Source: Streptomyces sp. NBC_01235 (GTDB lineage: Bacteria > Actinomycetota > Actinomycetes > Streptomycetales > Streptomycetaceae). From it: 64,000 nt of DNA. The translations under genes and the position numbers were made by a program. Below are positions 1 through 9,212 of this stretch, piece after piece. Position 1 is the stretch's first letter. Each line of letters begins with the position of its first letter. The stretch spans positions 5,022,001-5,086,000 of the forward strand of contig NZ_CP108513.1 of NCBI RefSeq assembly GCF_035989285.1, in the 5' to 3' direction. The notes beneath the pieces are model-generated. The model worked only from the letters and a program-made list of their open reading frames with translations. It was not told the origin of the DNA and made no database searches.

Positions 1-1
1 C

Positions 2-298
2 GCCCACCTGGTGCGGTCACTGACCTGGGACCAGGGCACCGAGATGGCCGCCCACGGCTCCTTCACCCTGGCCACCGACATCCCGGTCTACTTCTGCGAC
101 CCGGCCAGCCCCTGGCAGCGCGGCTCGAACGAGAACACCAACGGCCTGCTGCGGCAGTACTTCCCCAAGGGCACCGACCTCGCGGTCCACACCCGCGAAC
201 GCCTGGACGCCGTCGCCGCCGAGCTCAACGGCCGCCCACGCAAAACGCTCGGCTGGGAAACCCCGGCCGAGCGCCTGCATAAACTGCTCGCGGCCTGA
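2..298 (+). pseudogene. IS30-family transposase, C-terminal part (runs in from the left edge)
   Basis: The reading frame is open from the first bases of the window, so only the C-terminal ~98 residues are visible. It contains LTWDQGTEM, the middle catalytic Asp region of IS30-type DDE integrase domains, then [20 protein letters not shown], the family block carrying the catalytic Glu, and ends in [14 protein letters not shown], a typical IS30 C-terminus. The enzyme would cut and join the ends of its own insertion sequence. The stop codon is followed closely by an IS-end-like sequence. Whether the copy is intact cannot be judged because its 5' part lies outside the window; the type reflects partial visibility, not a seen lesion. 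Confidence 0.85.
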
Positions 299-310
299 TC
301 AACACGACCA

Positions 311-327
311 CGTGTTGCAACGACCCC
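311..327 (+). mobile_element. Probable right terminal repeat of the IS30-type element
   Basis: Just after the transposase stop lies CGTGTTGCAACGACCCC, which looks like an IS30-family terminal inverted repeat. The partner end is outside the window, so the boundary is inferred from position only. Confidence 0.45.
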
Positions 328-340
328 TAGAAACCGCCAT

Positions 341-379
341 CATGGTCCGGGGCCTTTGACATCCACTTTTGACATCAAC
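341..379 (+). repeat. Integrase-downstream repeat, copy 1
   Basis: CATGGTCCGGGGC is followed by two near-copies of TGACATC(C/A)A. The block recurs at 3531-3570 and 52224-52263, and its second half also at 28924-28946. In three of the four places it lies directly 3' of an integrase C-terminus read on the minus strand, so it is probably part of the attachment or terminator region of one integrative-element family. Confidence 0.6.
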
Positions 380-387
380 GCGGGCGA

Positions 388-950
388 TCACTCACGGTCG
401 CGCCGCCTCTTGAGCAGCCGATCCATATGGCTGATGGCCTCGCGCCGGGTGTCCTGCACGACGTGCGTGTACACGTCCATGGTGATGCTGATCTGGCTGT
501 GCCCCAGGATCTCCATCACCACGCGAGGAGCCACCCCGGCAGCGGTGAGGAGGGTGGCACACCCGTGCCGGGCATCGTGCAGCCGGATCACGTGGAGGCC
601 GGCGGACTCGGCGACCCGGGTGAAGGAGCGGTACATGTTGCGCGGCTCGACCGGACGGCCGTTCCGGGTGGCGAAGACGTAGCCGCCGTCATCCCACGAC
701 TCCCCCGCGCGCTGCCTGGCAGCCACCTGCCGCATCCGGTGCCAGCGCAGCGGAGCGATGCACATGGCCGGGAGCGGAAGCGCGCGGTTGCGGCGGTTCT
801 TGGTGTCGTCGTCATAGAGGACCCCGCGCCGCCGCTGCGTCTGCTGGCGGACGTACAGGACACGCTTGTCCAGGTCCACGTCAGTCCAGCGCAGACCGAC
901 GAGTTCACCCCGGCGCAGCCCCATGGCGGATGGAAACGAGCACGCTCATA
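388..950 (-). pseudogene. Tyrosine recombinase (phage/ICE integrase), N-terminally truncated
   Basis: The frame keeps the catalytic half of a tyrosine site-specific recombinase. Counting from the Met at 924: the first Arg in GLRRGELVGLRW (R4), HDARHG giving H-x-x-R (H116/R119), LGHSQ (H142) and the nucleophile Tyr in DVYTHV (Y152). Such enzymes integrate and excise phages and ICEs at tRNA genes. A stop codon lies a few codons upstream of that Met, and the arm-binding and core-binding N-terminal domains (about 200 residues) are missing, so this is a relic rather than a short gene. Its C-terminus MDRLLKRRRDRE resembles two shorter relics at 3578-3619 and 52272-52340. Confidence 0.8.
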
Positions 951-1041
951 AGAGCGCGAGGCTGACGTGGGGGCAATGACCCGGGCCGCGTCTGACTTCC
1001 GCGGTTGTAGTGGGCGCTTCCCGGAGCGTGGGTCGTCCGGG

Positions 1042-1326
1042 TCAGCCCGCGTCGGGGATGTCGATGATGTTGCCGTCCTTGTCGAGCGTGTGGGTGTCCC
1101 AGTACACATCCCACGTGTCGTCGACCTGCTGCGGCACCTTGCCCTCCGGGTATCGCACGAATCCCGCCGGCGGCTCTTCCTTGTCCGACACGCAAGCGGA
1201 GCCGGTATCACCTACGGCCAGAACGGGGTACTCGCCGCTGCTGCAGATGTCCTCCTGGTACTCGAAGCCGGCACATCCGGTGAGTGCCACGACTGCGGCC
1301 CCGCTCGCGAGAGCAGCAACGATCAT
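1042..1326 (-). CDS. SCO0607-type small lipoprotein
   Basis: A 94-residue secreted lipoprotein. The Met at 1326 is chosen because GAAAGGG lies just upstream and a compact signal peptide follows, ending in the lipobox LTGC at about residues 15-18; the Cys would be lipidated and anchor the protein outside the membrane. A longer frame begins at 1386 but would bury the signal peptide. The mature part has two more Cys (DICSSGEY, SACVSD) and an acidic end, DTHTLDKDGNIIDIPDAG. It resembles the Streptomyces SCO0607 family of unknown function. It sits alone among mobile-element debris, so its job cannot be inferred from neighbours. Confidence 0.72.
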   Translation of the reverse strand: MIVAALASGAAVVALTGCAGFEYQEDICSSGEYPVLAVGDTGSACVSDKEEPPAGFVRYPEGKVPQQVDDTWDVYWDTHTLDKDGNIIDIPDAG

Positions 1327-1458
1327 GCGAACCCTTTCGGGTCGGAAGGCAGTGGCGGCTCGGTTCATTCTGCCGGGCAGGTGCATGATCGTCTCCAGTC
1401 GCTTGGCCTGCCACCCACCCTCGCCGCCAGGGAGCTGCCGCGCCGTGAGTACGCGTAC

Positions 1459-1775
1459 TCAGCTCTGCACGCGTGGATACCCAAACCGCCTTAGTCCTGG
1501 GGGATTTGAGAGCAGGACCTTCGCCGGGTCGTGGACGGGCCGTTGCTTGCGCCACGGGGTGAGCGCACCGGATATCGCCTGATCGAGGCCGGTCTTGCGG
1601 ATCGCCTCCACCAGCAATACGGACCCGGACTGCGTGGCGACCCCGTGACCTCCGTCCTCGACACGGACATGCGGGTACGACCCGATACGCCTCTTCACCT
1701 GGGAAGTGCTTCTTTCCTCGCAGTCAACAGGATCCTCAGCAAGTCCTATCGTTGCAGGTCAGGAGCACTTCCCGC
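1459..1775 (-). pseudogene. IS1380-family transposase N-terminal fragment with its IS end
   Basis: The frame from 1698 reads VRVEDGGHGVATQSGSVLLV then ALTPWRKQRPVHDPAKVLL, matching the conserved N-terminus of IS1380-type DDE transposases (VLLVE, then WR...HDPAKVLL). It diverges after about 65 residues and stops, so over 80 percent of the transposase is missing. Upstream, AGGAGCACTTCC near 1760-1772 resembles an IS1380 terminal repeat. This is a dead left end of an insertion sequence. Confidence 0.65.
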
Positions 1776-2300
1776 TTTTTTGATCAAGCCTCGAACAGTC
1801 CGCTTCGTGAAAGCGCGAGGCTAGGAGGCGCAGGCGTCTCTGTGACCCACCCCCGACAAACAGAGCACCAGCTGCGGGCGTCAATGGTCTTTCACCAAGG
1901 TCAGAACCTTGCCCTTGCGGCATGAACGCAGGTGAACGGCCCCGTACGCGGCCCCGCCAGGCACCACCACAGTTGGAAAGCGTGCGTCCGCCCCCGCGAA
2001 AGGGGGTGCGCGGCCGGCGCTGGCAGGTCACCTCGTGGCCATCGACGAAGCCCGGCCGTCGGTTAGGTCCCGGACGAGTCTCCGAGCCGCCCCCAGACAG
2101 GCCGGGGATGAAACCATCCCTTCAGAGCTGGAACCCCCGGAAGCCGACCGCGCGCTTGAGACCATAGGCGCAAGCACTGACAACGCACCTGTCGGCGATG
2201 GACCGTTGAGTGGGTGAGTGTCTAACTGCGTGACAACGCAGACGCACAACGGCGGACGCCCACGAACGTCTGCGGACCATCAGAGCAGATCCAAGGCCCA
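1776..2300. other. Decayed intergenic DNA between two IS fragments
   Basis: No open frame here shows coding-type third-position bias or a recognisable motif. The minus-strand frame that reaches 2122 is only the run-off of the truncated IS1182-type transposase described next. Confidence 0.5.
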
Positions 2301-2309
2301 CCGGCTCAA

Positions 2310-3447
2310 GGCCCAGCTCCCGCCCGTGCAGGACGACGCCGTGCTCCCGTCCGGCGGCGACGACCTGGCCGGCGGTGGGATATCCGGCATCGACCCAGTG
2401 CTCACCGGGCAGGCAGTCCCGTTCGGCCAGCGCGCCATGGATCTCGGGGACCGCCACGCTGTCGTGGACGGTGGCGAGGGTGGTGGCCACGTTCGTGATC
2501 AGGTTCGGCGTCTCCGGCTCGCAGGTCTCGGTCAGGTGGACCTTGTATCCGTCCCACACAGTGTCCCGTTTGACGCTGCCGCGAGCCTCGGTGTCGTAGG
2601 GGGTGGCCAGGCGCAACGTGCCCGGCGGGCGGTCTTTTGGGTCCCGCCGCCTCACCTCGCCCTCCACCAGGTGGAAGTGCTGGACCCACATCTGCCGCAA
2701 GGTCTCCACCTCCGTCAGGGTGCCCAGGCCGGGCGGCGCGTCAGCGGCGAAGACGGCCTCAAGCAGAAGCATCCCGTCACGACCGACCCGCAAGCCCACC
2801 TCATCACGCTTGGCGCGGGCCTTGGGGAACCGGGAGTCCTCGGCCCTGGTGGCGTAGTGCCTGAACCAGTCCGGCTCCGCGACACCCACCAGCCAGTCCG
2901 GGGCAGCCTGGGCAAGCGCGTTGAGCGCGGACCGCAGGGCCTCGGCCACCATCTCCAGCCAGGACAGCTCCACCGACGACAGCACATGCGTAGCGTCGGT
3001 GCGGGCCGGGCCCGCCGGCTTGAGCAAGCCCTTCTCCCGGGCCGCGATCAGGATGCCGTCCAGCACCCGCCGCCCGGCATCGGCCTCCACCAGCCGATCC
3101 CGGAACTCCGACAGCACCGAGAAGTCGAACCCCGGATCTTCCAGCCGAAGGCCGAGGGCGTACTTGAAGTCGATCCTGGCCCGGACCGCCTCCGCGGCCT
3201 GCCGGTCGGTGAGTCCTTCGAGGAACTGCAACACCAGTACCGGCGCAAGCCGGCCCGGTGACCAGGCAGGCCTGCCCCGTACCGGGAACAGGTCCGCGAA
3301 CTCCTCGTCCGTGAACAACGGCCCCAGCTCGTCCCGCACCCGGATCACCAGGCTCCCCTTCGGGAACGCGGCCCGAGCCACCCGCACCGTCTCCGCCGGG
3401 ATCTCCCCAGACCCCTTCGGCTGCATCGACATCCGCACCCACCCCAT
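2310..3447 (-). pseudogene. IS1182-type (IS5-like) transposase, C-terminally truncated
   Basis: The start at 3447 begins MGWVRMSMQPKGSGEIPAET. The frame contains LFPVRGRPAWSPGRLAPVLV and LTDRQAAEAVRARIDFKYAL, the conserved N-terminal block of this DDE group, FRDRL, RTDATHVLS (first Asp), RGSVKRDTVWDGYKVHLTET and a second catalytic Asp in EHWVDAGY. Homology appears to end near HGVVLHGRELGLEP, about 2310; the frame then runs on to 2122 in unrelated sequence. The final catalytic Glu region and about 120-150 residues are therefore missing, and the copy should be inactive. A perfect palindrome lies just upstream of its 5' end (3454-3496). Confidence 0.75.
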
Positions 3448-3453
3448 ACGACA

Positions 3454-3496
3454 ACGTCGGCCTTCAAGACCACAACCAGGTCTTGAAGGCCGACGT
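3454..3496. repeat. Perfect 18-bp palindrome beside the IS1182-type gene
   Basis: Arms 3454-3471 and 3479-3496 are exact reverse complements (core CGGCCTTCAAGACC / GGTCTTGAAGGCCG) around a 7-nt loop, ACAACCA. It stands 6 bp upstream of the transposase start. It could be the IS end, a palindromic target, or an older terminator; no U-tract follows. Confidence 0.7.
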
Positions 3497-3530
3497 CACG
3501 CCAGGCCCCGGATTGACCAACAGCATCCGA

Positions 3531-3619
3531 TCATGGTCCGGGGCCTTTGACATGTACTTCTGACATCAACGCCGCTGGTCACCGGCGACCGGGGCACCTG
3601 TTCCTGAACAGCCGGTCGC
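3531..3619 (-). pseudogene. Second integrase relic: C-terminal tail plus downstream repeat
   Basis: Minus-strand codons 3619-3578 read DRLFRNRCPGRR then stop, aligning with the C-terminal tail of the integrase at 388-950 (DRLLKRRRDRE). The downstream repeat (TCATGGTCCGGGGC, then TGACATC repeats) follows at 3570-3531 in the same order as in copy 1. Nothing else of the gene remains. It marks the end of another former integrated element. Confidence 0.6.
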
Positions 3620-3672
3620 GGCCGGCTGCTCTGCAGCGACCGCGCCGCCCAGGACAGCGAGCCCGCCGACGC

Positions 3673-5547
3673 TCACCCGAGCCGGCGGTCGAGGTTGTAG
3701 GCGGCGCTGATCAGCGCCAGGTGCGTGAAAGCTTGAGGGAAGTTGCCGAGTTGCTCGCCCGTTGGACCGATCTCCTCCGAGTACAGCCCCACGTGGTTCG
3801 CGTAGGTGAGCATCTTCTCGAAGGCCAGCCGCGCCTCGTCGAGCCGGCCGGCCCGGGCGAGCGCCTCCACCCACCAGAAGGAGCACATCGAGAAGGTGGC
3901 CTCCTTGCCGGCGAGCCCGTCGGGCGACGCTTCCGCGTTGTAGCGGTAGACGAGGCTGTCGGAGACCAGCTCCGCGGTGATGGCGTCGAGCGTGGAGATC
4001 CAGCGCGGGTCGGTGGGCGCGACGAACTTGCACAGGGGCATGAGCAGCAGGGAGGCGTCGAGCACGTCGGTGTCGTAGTGCTGGACGAACGCCCGGCGGG
4101 CGGGGTGCCAGCCGCGCTCCATGATCTGGTTGTAGATGCTGTCCCGGACCGCCATCCAGCGGGGGAGGTCGGCGGGCAGGCCGCGCTGGAGGGCGACCCG
4201 GATCGCGCGCTCGACCGCGACCCAGCTCATCAGCCGGGAGAACGTGTAGTCACGGCGGCCGCCGCGTGTCTCCCAGATTCCCTCGTCGGGCTGGTCCCAG
4301 TGGTCCATCAGCCACTCGAGGTTGCGGGTGAGCTCCATCCAGCCGTCGTGGTAGAGGGGCCGCCCGTACTTGTTGCAGAGGTAGACGGAGTCCATCAGCT
4401 CGCCGTAGATGTCGAGCTGCAGCTGGGTCGCCGCCCGGTTGCCGATCCGCACCGGCGTCGAGCCCATGTAGCCCTCCAAGTGGGAGAGCTCCTCCTCGGG
4501 CAGGTCCTCGCGCCCGTCGATGCCGTACATGATCTGCAAGGGGCCCGACTCGCCGTAATCGGCCGCGTGGCGGAAGCGCTGCTCCAGCCACTGCATGAAC
4601 GCGGCGGCCTCGTCGGTGAACCCGAGCCTGAGCAGTGCGTAGAGCGAGAAGGCGGCGTCGCGCATCCACGTGTAGCGGTAGTCCCAGTTGCGTGTGCCTC
4701 CGAGCTCCTCCGGCAGGCTGGTGGTGGGGGCGGCCACGATCGCACCGGTGGGCGCGTACGTGAGCAGCTTGAGCGTGAGCGCCGAGCGGTGCACCGTCTC
4801 GCGCCAGCGCCCGCTGTAGCGCGAGCCCCGCAGCCAATGCCGCCAGAACGCCACGGTGGCGTCGAACTCGGCGGCGATGTCGGCATCGGAGGATGGCGCC
4901 TGCGTCTCGCCGGGCCGGACGCGGTCGAGCACGAAGGTGGCCGTCTCCCCGGCTCGGACGGTGACGCGCGCGCGGACGTCGCCGCCGCCCACGATCTCGA
5001 GCGGGCCGCGTGTCGAGAGGCTGAGCTCAAGCTCGGGAGAGCGGAAGCGCGCGCCATGCGGGGTGAGTTCGACCTCGTGGCGGGCGCGCGCGTAGTCGAA
5101 GCGCGGGGCGACGTCGACGACGAAGCGCATCTGTCCACGCACGGCGAGCACCCGGCGGATCATGCGGTGGCGATGCGCCGCCTCGCCGGTGCGCGGCGGG
5201 GGCATGAAGTCCTGCACCTCCCCCACGCCGTCCGGCATCAGGAAGCGCGTGATGAGGATGTTGGTGTCGGGGAGGTAGAGCTGCTTGGAACTCCAACCGT
5301 CGCAGTCGGGCGCGATACGGAACAGGCCCCCGCGGTCGGCGTCGAGGATCGCCCCGAAGACACTCGGCGAGTCGAAGCGCGGGCAGCAGTACCAGTCGAT
5401 CGTCCCGTCGGTGCCCACGAGCGCGACGGTGTGCAGGTCGCCGATCAGGCCGTGCTCGGCGATGGGCAGGTAGCGCGCCCGCGGTGCCTGCCGGGCTCCG
5501 CCGGACACGAGCCCCTCAATTCGACCAGCGGGGCCGTCGCGCACCAT
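3673..5547 (-). CDS. Glycoside hydrolase family 15 (glucoamylase/trehalase-like)
   Basis: A 624-residue cytoplasmic enzyme (no signal peptide) of the GH15 clan. The N-terminal beta domain carries [17 protein letters not shown] and [21 protein letters not shown]; the (alpha/alpha)6 barrel follows from about residue 250 with [20 protein letters not shown]. Likely catalytic acids are E426 ([16 protein letters not shown]) and E549 ([15 protein letters not shown]). Family members invert alpha-glucosidic bonds; in actinobacteria this architecture includes trehalases as well as glucoamylases, so the substrate is open. The start is supported by GAGGAGG upstream. It lies 32 bp after the dehydrogenase at 5580-6656 and is probably cotranscribed with it. 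IS and integrase relics on both sides suggest a transferred two-gene unit. Confidence 0.88.
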   Translation of the reverse strand: MVRDGPAGRIEGLVSGGARQAPRARYLPIAEHGLIGDLHTVALVGTDGTIDWYCCPRFDSPSVFGAILDADRGGLFRIAPDCDGWSSKQLYLPDTNILITRFLMPDGVGEVQDFMPPPRTGEAAHRHRMIRRVLAVRGQMRFVVDVAPRFDYARARHEVELTPHGARFRSPELELSLSTRGPLEIVGGGDVRARVTVRAGETATFVLDRVRPGETQAPSSDADIAAEFDATVAFWRHWLRGSRYSGRWRETVHRSALTLKLLTYAPTGAIVAAPTTSLPEELGGTRNWDYRYTWMRDAAFSLYALLRLGFTDEAAAFMQWLEQRFRHAADYGESGPLQIMYGIDGREDLPEEELSHLEGYMGSTPVRIGNRAATQLQLDIYGELMDSVYLCNKYGRPLYHDGWMELTRNLEWLMDHWDQPDEGIWETRGGRRDYTFSRLMSWVAVERAIRVALQRGLPADLPRWMAVRDSIYNQIMERGWHPARRAFVQHYDTDVLDASLLLMPLCKFVAPTDPRWISTLDAITAELVSDSLVYRYNAEASPDGLAGKEATFSMCSFWWVEALARAGRLDEARLAFEKMLTYANHVGLYSEEIGPTGEQLGNFPQAFTHLALISAAYNLDRRLG

Positions 5548-5579
5548 CAGCGAGCGTCCTCCTCGGCCTCGGCCTCGGC

Positions 5580-6656
5580 TTATGGCACGAGCACGAGCTT
5601 TCCCTTCGCCGCCGAACGCTCGAGCATCTCGTGCGCGCGACGAGCGTCGGACAGCGGCAGGCGTTCGGCCACGACCGGGTGGATCCTGTGCTCACGGAGA
5701 AGCTCGAGCAGCGCGCGAAAGTCCTCCCGGAACCGGTCCGGGTCGCGGGGACCTCCACCCACGGGAAGCGCCGGGTGACCACCGGCCACGGGAAGCACTT
5801 GGCGGTGATGGCCGTGGAGTTTCTGGATCCGGTAGGCGAGCGCCTGTCGGCGGGGCGAGAGCAGGCTCCAGAGCCAGACGGTCCCGGTCGACGCGTACCA
5901 CTCCGCCCACGCCCGCCAGTTCTTGTGCCCGTGCTCGAGCGTGGCGTAGTGGCCGTACACGACAAGCCGTCCGCCGGGCCTCAGCGCGCGGAAGGAGCGC
6001 AGCGACACCGCGCCGCCGAGCCCGTCGAGCACAACGTCCACGCCGTTCCCGGGGAGCTCGCGCACGCGCGCCAGGAAGTCCTCGTTGCGGTAGTCGATCG
6101 CCACCGCGCCGAGCCGTTCGACCGCGGCGCGGTCGCGAGCTGACGCGGTCCCGTAGAGGTGAAGCCCGGCGACCGCTCCGAGTTCGAGGACCGCAGTGCC
6201 CACCCTGCCGGCCGCACCGTGCACGAGCACCGTCTCGCCGCTCTTCACCCTCGCCACGCGGTGCAGTAGTTGGTAGGCGGTCATGTAGGTGAAGACCAGG
6301 TTCAGAGCCTCCGCCGGGTCGAGGTTCTCGGGCACCTCGACCGCCTCCGCCTCCGGCACACAGACGCGCTCCGCGTCGGCGCCCCACACCGTCAGCGCTC
6401 CGATGCGGTCTCCCTCTCGCAGTCTCGAACAGCCCGGGCCGAGCTCCTCGACGACGCCGACGAGCTCGTAGCCGGGCGTGAACGGCGGCTTCGGTACGCC
6501 GAGATACGTGCCGGCGCGCAGCTGGGCATCGGTGAACGACACGCCTGCGGCCAGCACCCTGACGCACACCTCACCAGGCCCCGGCCGGGGATCGTCGTCC
6601 TCCACGACCCTCAGGACCTCGGGACCGCCGAAATGATCAATAACGACCCGTTTCAT
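5580..6656 (-). CDS. Zinc-independent medium-chain dehydrogenase/reductase (quinone oxidoreductase-like)
   Basis: A 358-residue MDR-superfamily protein. The N-terminal GroES-like domain has [20 protein letters not shown] and [16 protein letters not shown]. The Rossmann domain has [19 protein letters not shown], the AxxGxxG-type NADPH site of quinone reductases, and DVVLDGLGG. It lacks the usual zinc-lobe cysteines, as expected for QOR-like members, which reduce quinones or enones with NADPH. Around residues 275-300 a Gly/Pro/His-rich stretch ([15 protein letters not shown]) looks unlike the family and could be an insertion or compensated frameshift; it is followed by normal [13 protein letters not shown]. 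It is the first gene of a likely operon with the GH15 enzyme. Confidence 0.8.
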   Translation of the reverse strand: MKRVVIDHFGGPEVLRVVEDDDPRPGPGEVCVRVLAAGVSFTDAQLRAGTYLGVPKPPFTPGYELVGVVEELGPGCSRLREGDRIGALTVWGADAERVCVPEAEAVEVPENLDPAEALNLVFTYMTAYQLLHRVARVKSGETVLVHGAAGRVGTAVLELGAVAGLHLYGTASARDRAAVERLGAVAIDYRNEDFLARVRELPGNGVDVVLDGLGGAVSLRSFRALRPGGRLVVYGHYATLEHGHKNWRAWAEWYASTGTVWLWSLLSPRRQALAYRIQKLHGHHRQVLPVAGGHPALPVGGGPRDPDRFREDFRALLELLREHRIHPVVAERLPLSDARRAHEMLERSAAKGKLVLVP

Positions 6657-6784
6657 CTCTTCAGCCTAAGCAGGCCGCACTGTCCTCGCATCTGATCGAT
6701 CTTGTGGCTCAATCAGCTGCGAACCCGCGCTGAGCCGGGTCCCCGGCAGCCCATGGGGGCAGAGGTCGGCAGAGCGGAACGGAT
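6657..6784. other. Short non-coding junction next to the truncated IS110
   Basis: No gene is seen. Its right edge holds GAACGGATTCAGCACACATG (6778-6797), which recurs with one mismatch at 55456-55475 beside another rearrangement point. Confidence 0.4.
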
Positions 6785-7363
6785 TCAGCACACATGACGC
6801 CGGGGAACCCCGTGAACACGGTCCGCGACCACGCGGCGGGAGGTGTCGGGCAGTGGCAAGGCGTCCAGCCAGGCCCGGCCCGGCGCGCTCCAGCAGCTGG
6901 ACGCGCGGTCGCAGCCGTGATGGGCCAGCACCGCGTGGATGCGGTTGCGCAGCAGCGTGCGCAACCGCACCAGCTGAGCCCGGTGGCGCAGCAAAGCCCG
7001 CTGCTCACGGATGGGCCGCGGGGCGATCCACGCCTCCGGCAGCAGGTCCGCGCGCAGCAGATGGGCCAGGGTCGCCGCATCCACCTTGTCGTTCTTCAGC
7101 CTCGCCGAGGCGATCGCCTTGCACTGCAAGGGATGGGCCATGTGCGCGTCGAAGCCGTGGTCCTGGAGCAGCTCGATCAGCCAGCCCCAGCCGAAGGCGG
7201 CCTCGAACGCCACCGGCGTGCCCGCCGGAAGGCCTCCGATCACGCCCAGCACGGCCTCCCGGCCGTTGGACACGTTCCGGTTCACCGCCGTCCGGCCGCC
7301 CTCGTCCATCACCGCGATCTGCGACCGGCGGCGATGCACATCGATCCCCACGTAAGCCTGCAT
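6785..7363 (-). pseudogene. IS110-family transposase, C-terminally truncated
   Basis: From the Met at 7363 the frame reads MQAYVGIDVHRRRSQIAVMD, the first Asp of the IS110 DEDD motif, then FEAAFGWGWLIELL (Glu) and KNDKVDAATLAHLLRADLLP (Asp pair). It continues through RNRIHAVLAHHG and then degenerates after WLDALPLPDTSRRVV. The transposase_20 domain with its catalytic Ser, about 200 residues, is missing. The gene is therefore broken; the break coincides with a short sequence repeated at 55456. Confidence 0.8.
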
Positions 7364-7489
7364 CGCGGGCCTCCAGACCCCGACTCGGCTCCCCTCCGAA
7401 GGGTGCTCCGAACGCACCGGAAGGGGAAGCCCCAGCCCTCTTAGTGGGACCGCCCACTTAGAGTCAGGTCACAGGCTCGCCCAGAGAAA

Positions 7490-7532
7490 ACTCCTAATGC
7501 GGGTGTCGCAGGTTCGAATCCTGCCGGGGGCA
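7490..7532 (+). repeat. tRNA-Arg(CCU) 3' half, copy A
   Basis: The 43 nt read as a tRNA from the anticodon loop onward: CTCCTAA loop (anticodon CCT), 3' stem AGCGG changed here to TGCGG, variable GTGTC, T-arm GCAGG-TTCGAAT-CCTGC, acceptor CGGGGGC and discriminator A. The sequence upstream does not supply a D-arm or 5' acceptor strand, so it is not a tRNA gene. It is what remains when an element integrates at the 3' end of a tRNA gene. Confidence 0.85.
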
Positions 7533-7640
7533 CAACGCGTTAGCCGCTGACCTGGGGTTTCTCGCCCATGGAGGCACTCCACTCGGCCTCGGACTCATCG
7601 TCCGGGGCCGTTTGCGTGAGCGGGAGGACGTCACCGTCGC
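7533..7640 (+). repeat. Conserved tail following tRNA copy A
   Basis: Contains GACCTGGGGTTTCTC, GGCCTCGGACT...GTCCGGGGCC (a possible terminator stem) and ends in TTTGCGTGAGCGGGAGGACG. Recognisably the same tail follows tRNA copies C (29071-29165) and E (32144-32240), and part of it occurs without a tRNA at 44079-44138. It is probably part of the attachment region of one element family. Confidence 0.7.
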
Positions 7641-7718
7641 GGTGGGCCGGAGGCTCGGCCGACCCAAGTTGGGGCGACAGTCCATGGACACCTGGCACCC
7701 ACACGAATTCCGGCATGC

Positions 7719-9137
7719 TCAGGAGGACCACGCCGCGAGGAGTTCCGCCGGGCCGTACGCAGCGTCGAGCCCCGCGCAGTCGGTCCCGCTGCGCGAGACA
7801 GCGATCACAGGCACGGGAGCAGGCGTGAGCGCGGCGCGGTGCCGGTGCAGCGCCGCGAGATCGTGCCGGTCGAACGGGGAGTTCTCCAGCCACTTCACCG
7901 AGCCGACGAACAACAGCTCCTTGGCGATCGGCGCGCGGTCCGCTCCCACGACGTCGATCTCCACATCGTTGGTACGGGTCCAGTAACCGCCGATGGCCGG
8001 GGCGGCGGGGAGGTTCGCGTCGGGCAGCAGCCGTGCCAGCGCCTCGCGCACCAGAGGTTCAACGGCCCTGCCACGCCAGCTGGTCCAGTTTTCGCGGATG
8101 CGCCGCAGCGTCAGGTCACCCCGGCCCCGCTCGATCTCCTCCATCGCCGGACCCAGGAGCTTCAGCCAGAAGCGGAGGTAGGGATCCGCAACCCGGTAGC
8201 GACGATCCTTCGAAGGCCGCGTGGACACGGGCAGCTCCGCCACGATCACCCGCTTGTCCGCAAGGATCCCCAGCGACCGCTGGAGCGGGGTCGCCCCGAT
8301 CCCGCCGGCGGCGCGGGCAATATTGGAGAACGTCCGCTCACCGCTGCCGATCACCGAGAGGACAGTGCGGGCTTGGACCTGCTGGGGGAACTCTGCGGCG
8401 AGCGAGCGCTCCGCCGACACCAGCAGGGCCGAGACCGGATCGCTGAGTGCCGCCTGCAGGAAGTCCCACATCCCGGCGCCGTGCGTCCACTCTGCACAGA
8501 TCAGAGGCAGTCCACCGGTGATCAAGGCCGCATCGAAGGCCGAGGCGGGATCGAGGCCGAGCATCTCGCCCACCTCCGCCGGGTTGAGCGGACCCAGCAC
8601 CATCTCCCGTCCGCGCTGGTGGAACGGGCGTCCATAGCTGTTCAGCGCCTCCATCATCGACAGGTCGGAGCCGATGAGAACCAGCAGAACCGGCTTCTTC
8701 TCCAGCACTCGGTCCCAGGCCCGCTGAAGCATGCCCTCGAAGGCGCCCTCCGCATCCATCAAATAGGGCACCTCGTCCATGACCACCACGCTCGCCCGGT
8801 CGTGCGGCAGTGCCGCCGCCAGTACGTCGAAGGCGGCATCCCAACTCGCCGGGCGGGCTGCGGACAGCAGATTCGCCAGCGGAAGGCTGGACGACTGCGC
8901 ATCCTGGCTGAGCCGCTCCAGGTCCGCCCCCGGCGACGCCCCCGTGGCGGCATAGAAGAGGAACGGCGCACCGGACCTCTCGGCGAACCGCTCCACCAAC
9001 CGCGACTTACCCACCCGGCGGCGCCCTCGAAGCATCACGCACCGCCCGGGCCGCTCCCCACCGACCCCGGCCGTCACCTTGTCCAGCTCGCGATCCAGCG
9101 TCTCGAGCTCGTGCCGCCTGCCCACGAAATCTGCCAT
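7719..9137 (-). CDS. Stand-alone AAA+ ATPase with DUF234-type C-terminus
   Basis: A 472-residue protein of the archaeal-ATPase/DUF234 group. The start at 9137 (MADFVGRRHELETLDREL) has GGGGAGG upstream; a longer frame to 9422 reads into the tRNA-copy region and is not credible. Walker A is unusual but family-typical, GRRRVGKSRLVERF; Walker B is SVVVMDEVPYL; sensor-like IGSDLSMM follows. A winged-helix region (GERTFSNIARAAGGIGATPL) precedes a nuclease-like C-terminus, YWTRTNDVEIDVVGADRA. Such ATPases are common in archaea and mobile regions; their role is not established, though defence or DNA-mobility functions have been discussed. Here it is the only gene between tRNA copies A and B, so it may be cargo of a 2-kb segment. 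Confidence 0.82.
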   Translation of the reverse strand: MADFVGRRHELETLDRELDKVTAGVGGERPGRCVMLRGRRRVGKSRLVERFAERSGAPFLFYAATGASPGADLERLSQDAQSSSLPLANLLSAARPASWDAAFDVLAAALPHDRASVVVMDEVPYLMDAEGAFEGMLQRAWDRVLEKKPVLLVLIGSDLSMMEALNSYGRPFHQRGREMVLGPLNPAEVGEMLGLDPASAFDAALITGGLPLICAEWTHGAGMWDFLQAALSDPVSALLVSAERSLAAEFPQQVQARTVLSVIGSGERTFSNIARAAGGIGATPLQRSLGILADKRVIVAELPVSTRPSKDRRYRVADPYLRFWLKLLGPAMEEIERGRGDLTLRRIRENWTSWRGRAVEPLVREALARLLPDANLPAAPAIGGYWTRTNDVEIDVVGADRAPIAKELLFVGSVKWLENSPFDRHDLAALHRHRAALTPAPVPVIAVSRSGTDCAGLDAAYGPAELLAAWSS

Positions 9138-9159
9138 GTCGCCGCCTCCCCAGTGCCAC

Positions 9160-9212
9160 CTAACATCACAGATACTAACATCAGAGTTAGCAACATGACT
9201 GTTAGTTACAGA
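9160..9212 (-). promoter_or_regulatory. Operator-like repeats upstream of the ATPase
   Basis: An AT-rich stretch 23-75 bp before the ATPase start carries four CTAAC/GTTAG motifs. The outer pair, ACTAACA (9174-9180) and TGTTAGT (9200-9206), is a perfect inverted repeat. This stands out from the GC-rich surroundings and suggests a regulator binding site over the promoter. Confidence 0.5.

Noticed and set aside
3547..5778. A 743-codon + strand open frame opposite the GH15 gene
   Set aside because: It is the antisense shadow of a strongly motif-supported gene. Long antisense frames are normal in 70% GC DNA; its product is low-complexity and has no ribosome site.
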